A stretch of DNA of 64,000 nucleotides, from NCBI GenBank assembly GCA_030425205.1, contig JAUIAP010000002.1, forward strand, positions 336,534 through 400,533. The letters are read 5' to 3'. A model generated the notes under the pieces. It searched no databases, had not been told where the DNA came from, and was given only the letters and a program-made list of their open reading frames with translations. Source of the DNA: Anaerolineae bacterium. Its GTDB lineage: Bacteria; Chloroflexota; Anaerolineae; Promineifilales; Promineifilaceae. The position numbers were made by a program, and so were the translations under genes. The first letter of the stretch is position 1. Each line of letters opens with the position of its first letter. Positions 61,965-64,000 of the stretch are shown in pieces.

Positions 61965-63866
61965 ATGATCAAAAAGCTGATGATTTTACTGTTTGGACTG
62001 TTGTTTTTAGGCGTGGGCGTTGTTTCGGCCGATACCACCGTCACCCGCACCGTCTGTCCCAATGGCTGCGACCACACCACCATCCAAGCTGCCATCAACG
62101 CCGCCAGTGACGGGGATTTGATCCAAATTTTGATGACATCCCCGCACACCGAACCAGATATCGTCGTCAACAAGTCGCTGACGATTGAGGGATTAGGCAC
62201 GCACACGACCTTTGTGCAGGCGGCCGACTCGCTCGAAAACTCGACGCAGCGCGTGTTCACAATCCTGAGTGATTACGACGTGACCCTACGCAACTTTCGC
62301 ATTCAATATGGCAATCCACAAAGCGGCAACGGCGGTGGTCTTCTTGTTCCCTCGTCGGTCGGCTCTGGCAATGGTCATCTTCAACTAGACAGTGTCTGGT
62401 TTTGGTTCAACCATGCAGAAAAGGGAGGTGGTATGTATGTGGGAAAAGGACAATCGACGCTGAACAATGTATCAATGCGTTACAACGACGCGACCTATGG
62501 GGGTGGACTTTACAGCGCATTTGCCGACGTAGAGATCAAGAATGGCAGTTCGGCTTTCTATAATTCGGCCGATTTCGGTGGCGGTGTTAGCACATTGGGA
62601 GGCTCATTGACCGTCGGGAACTCATATTTCCAAGACAATACGCTCAACCCATCATCCTATATATCGGCAACACGCTGTGGCGGTGGCGCGACGATTTATG
62701 GTGGTACAGTCGTTATTAATAATAGTTCATTTAGAAGGAATGAAGCCAATACCGCACAAGAGGATGGGAAAGGGGGTGGACTGTGTGTGGCGGGCGGGAA
62801 TGTCAGCGCGACGGCAGTAGAGTTCACCACCAATGAAGGGGAAGATGGCGGCGCGATCTATCTGGCGGACGGCTCGCTTGACCTCGACCAAATCACGCTC
62901 GCGGAAAACAGTGTTGAGGGCAATGGGGGCGCGATCTTGCAGGCGGGTGGCAACCTAATGTTGAGCAAGGCGGACATCAACACTAACAGTGCGGCTGCGG
63001 GTGGGGCCGTGTATGTTGAAGCGGGAACGTTTAATTTGTGGCAGAGTTCGGCCGATAACAACAGTGCAATCAGTGGTGGTGGTATCTATCAAAATGGTGG
63101 CACGCAAAACTTGACTAATTCGACGGTGAGTCGTAACGAGGCGGGTCTCAATGGAGGGGGAATTTATATCAATGCGGGGCTTGCGACGATTGCTAACACG
63201 ACCATTGCCGGCAACATCGCCCGTGTAAACGGTGGCGAATTTGGGGATGTCGGGGGTCTCTACTTTTGTGATTGCGCCAACAGCACCGTCCATCTCAACA
63301 GCACGATCATTGCCGACAACATCGCCAACGGCGGTGGTTATCCAGATTGCTTGGGCAGGTTCGATAGTGCCTACGACAGCCTAATCGAGAATCGGGGGGC
63401 TAACAATGCGTGTGCATGGGAACGACAATCGGACGGGATGGTGAGTAACGTATCGGCGGGTCTCAACTTAATCAGTGGCGAGGGATACGCTCGTGTCTAC
63501 TCGATCGCCTTTTTCAGCCCAGCTATCGACGCGGGCAACTGTGACGACGCGCAAGGCGGGGCGGTCACGCATGATCAGCGCGGCTTACCTGCGCCAGTCA
63601 ACGGGGATGGTGATCCCGCTGTTGAATGCGACATGGGATCGTATGAGTTCAACAGCGCGCCGACGGCAGTGGGGATCAGTCAACAGGGGACGGTCAACAA
63701 TATTCGATGGCCGCTATGGTCGTTGTTAGGATTGCTGGCAATGATGCTGAGTGGCGCGCGGATGTCTTCATCCGCGCTAGCGGCGGGCGGTGAAGACTGC
63801 CCTGCCAAGGATGTCTGCGACTCAGATGGATCACTCTCTACATCGTCGTATTGGCGTCACAGATAG
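61965..63866 (+). CDS. Choice-of-anchor Q beta-helix surface protein 2
   Basis: 633 residues. AAGGAG precedes the ATG. Signal peptide (LMILLFGLLFLGVGVVSA), the same opening as its neighbour (TVCPNGCDHTTIQAAINAAS), GG-rich beta-helix repeats, then the choice-of-anchor Q segment (DQRGLPAPVNGDGDPAVECD, MGSYEF), PTAVGI and the membrane segment WPLWSLLGLLAMML. Unlike the neighbour it runs on for 39 residues after the membrane segment, and part of that tail is encoded by a REP-like hairpin (63756-63777). The original stop was probably near the end of the membrane segment. Confidence 0.87.
   Translation: MIKKLMILLFGLLFLGVGVVSADTTVTRTVCPNGCDHTTIQAAINAASDGDLIQILMTSPHTEPDIVVNKSLTIEGLGTHTTFVQAADSLENSTQRVFTILSDYDVTLRNFRIQYGNPQSGNGGGLLVPSSVGSGNGHLQLDSVWFWFNHAEKGGGMYVGKGQSTLNNVSMRYNDATYGGGLYSAFADVEIKNGSSAFYNSADFGGGVSTLGGSLTVGNSYFQDNTLNPSSYISATRCGGGATIYGGTVVINNSSFRRNEANTAQEDGKGGGLCVAGGNVSATAVEFTTNEGEDGGAIYLADGSLDLDQITLAENSVEGNGGAILQAGGNLMLSKADINTNSAAAGGAVYVEAGTFNLWQSSADNNSAISGGGIYQNGGTQNLTNSTVSRNEAGLNGGGIYINAGLATIANTTIAGNIARVNGGEFGDVGGLYFCDCANSTVHLNSTIIADNIANGGGYPDCLGRFDSAYDSLIENRGANNACAWERQSDGMVSNVSAGLNLISGEGYARVYSIAFFSPAIDAGNCDDAQGGAVTHDQRGLPAPVNGDGDPAVECDMGSYEFNSAPTAVGISQQGTVNNIRWPLWSLLGLLAMMLSGARMSSSALAAGGEDCPAKDVCDSDGSLSTSSYWRHR
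63756..63777. repeat. REP-like half-unit inside the 3' end of a gene
   Basis: A perfect 9-bp stem GCGCGGATG/CATCCGCGC with loop TCTT, resembling one arm of the hairpin at 59970 (GCGTGGACGTCTCTTCCGC). It lies in the open reading frame of the second choice-of-anchor Q protein, just beyond its membrane segment. Confidence 0.5.
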
Positions 63867-63882
63867 CATTCGTCTCACAAAG

Positions 63883-63908
63883 GGGACGTTTTCGGCCGAA
63901 AACGTCCC
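63883..63908. promoter_or_regulatory. 26-base perfect palindrome around TCGGCCGA
   Basis: The left half is GGGACGTTTTCGG and the right half its exact complement. It lies 16 bases after the stop of the second choice-of-anchor Q gene and 59 bases upstream of the promoter frame starting at 63968, the same relation as at 59015-59042. It may also fold as a terminator. Confidence 0.6.
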
Positions 63909-63971
63909 AATTTAGCCCTTTTCTCCCCACAAATTCGGCCGATTTCCCCTCAAACCACCGAGTCAAACTGA

Positions 63972-64000
63972 TTCAAACTGCCTACGAAATCACCTATTCT
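63972..64000 (+). promoter_or_regulatory. Surface-island promoter, copy 3, at the window edge
   Basis: TTCAAA (63972-63977), 17-base spacer, TATTCT (63995-64000), in the frame CTGATTC-N11-GAAATC-N3-TATTCT from 63968. The window ends exactly at the -10 box, so a further plus-strand gene of the same group should start soon after. Confidence 0.6.

Larger units (their letters stand above)
682..63942. repeat. Dispersed highly iterated palindrome TCGGCCGA (about 86 copies)
   Basis: By hand count the octamer TCGGCCGA occurs about 86 times between the first copy (682-689) and the last (63935-63942); the count may be off by a few. A fixed octamer is expected about once in 64 kb. Nearly every copy is flanked by A or T on both sides, giving the consensus WTCGGCCGAW. 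Copies lie in genes of both strands, mostly as the codons TCG GCC GAW (Ser-Ala-Asp/Glu), sometimes in other frames (for example Phe-Arg-Pro-Lys or Asn-Arg-Pro), and in spacers. Spacing is fairly even, with a few gaps above 2 kb. The pattern resembles HIP1 (GCGATCGC) of cyanobacteria. Confidence 0.93.

Overview
The window looks like a chromosomal segment of a Chloroflexota bacterium (Anaerolineae/Caldilineae-like; inferred from gene content, protein style and repeat types, not from a marker-gene match). GC is slightly above half by eye. Genes are dense on both strands. There are many signal-peptide or lipobox proteins with Thr/Pro-rich linkers, choice-of-anchor Q surface proteins, heptad-type intergenic hairpins, and no prophage or CRISPR array. 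One signal runs through everything: the palindrome TCGGCCGA occurs about 86 times by hand count, in genes and spacers alike, where about one copy would be expected by chance.

Layout. 1-5.3 kb: 5' part of a SerB-like phosphatase, a repeat-rich spacer with a gene remnant, an aconitase-family LeuC, and a coupled M50 membrane protease/lipoprotein pair. 5.3-10.4 kb (minus): ABC-2 permease, LonA and a TIG/SGNH lipoprotein. 10.6-15.7 kb (plus): response regulator, REC-GAF-PAS histidine kinase and a PucR-type regulator. 15.8-19 kb (minus): pdhABC. 19.3-27 kb (minus): a two-component system interleaved with exported proteins, an O-antigen-ligase-like TPR protein and an SGNH hydrolase. 27.2-31.3 kb (minus): a heterodimeric ABC exporter preceded by a 26-codon ORF with its own promoter and two terminators. 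31.4-35.4 kb (minus): YjbQ, a sugar dehydrogenase lipoprotein, citrate synthase, a GNAT protein and tRNA-Glu(CUC). 35.5-45.2 kb: methyltransferase, FHA protein, Memo-family protein, amidase, sirtuin, TrxB, deaminase, a RAYT transposase, a small unknown and a DEAD-box helicase.

46.2-52.2 kb (plus) is an NAD-linked formate dehydrogenase operon: fused NuoE-NuoF, FdhD, a NuoG-like FeS subunit, an unrecognised 207-residue helical protein, and a Cys-type molybdenum catalytic subunit. 52.3-64 kb is a surface-protein island: PA14 protein, TPR/winged-helix regulator, clostripain-like protease, propeller-like protein, SHOCT protein and two choice-of-anchor Q beta-helix proteins. Several share a C-terminal PTAV-plus-membrane-segment tail, and several sit behind near-identical promoters, one of which lies at the very end of the window.

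Best leads: (1) TCGGCCGA as a HIP1-like highly iterated palindrome; (2) PTAV-TM as a possible undescribed C-terminal anchor signal; (3) the shared promoter and palindrome module of the surface-protein island; (4) inverted tandem-heptad hairpins and REP-like hairpins together with a RAYT gene; (5) the short ORF ahead of the ABC exporter; (6) the orphan subunit in the formate dehydrogenase operon.
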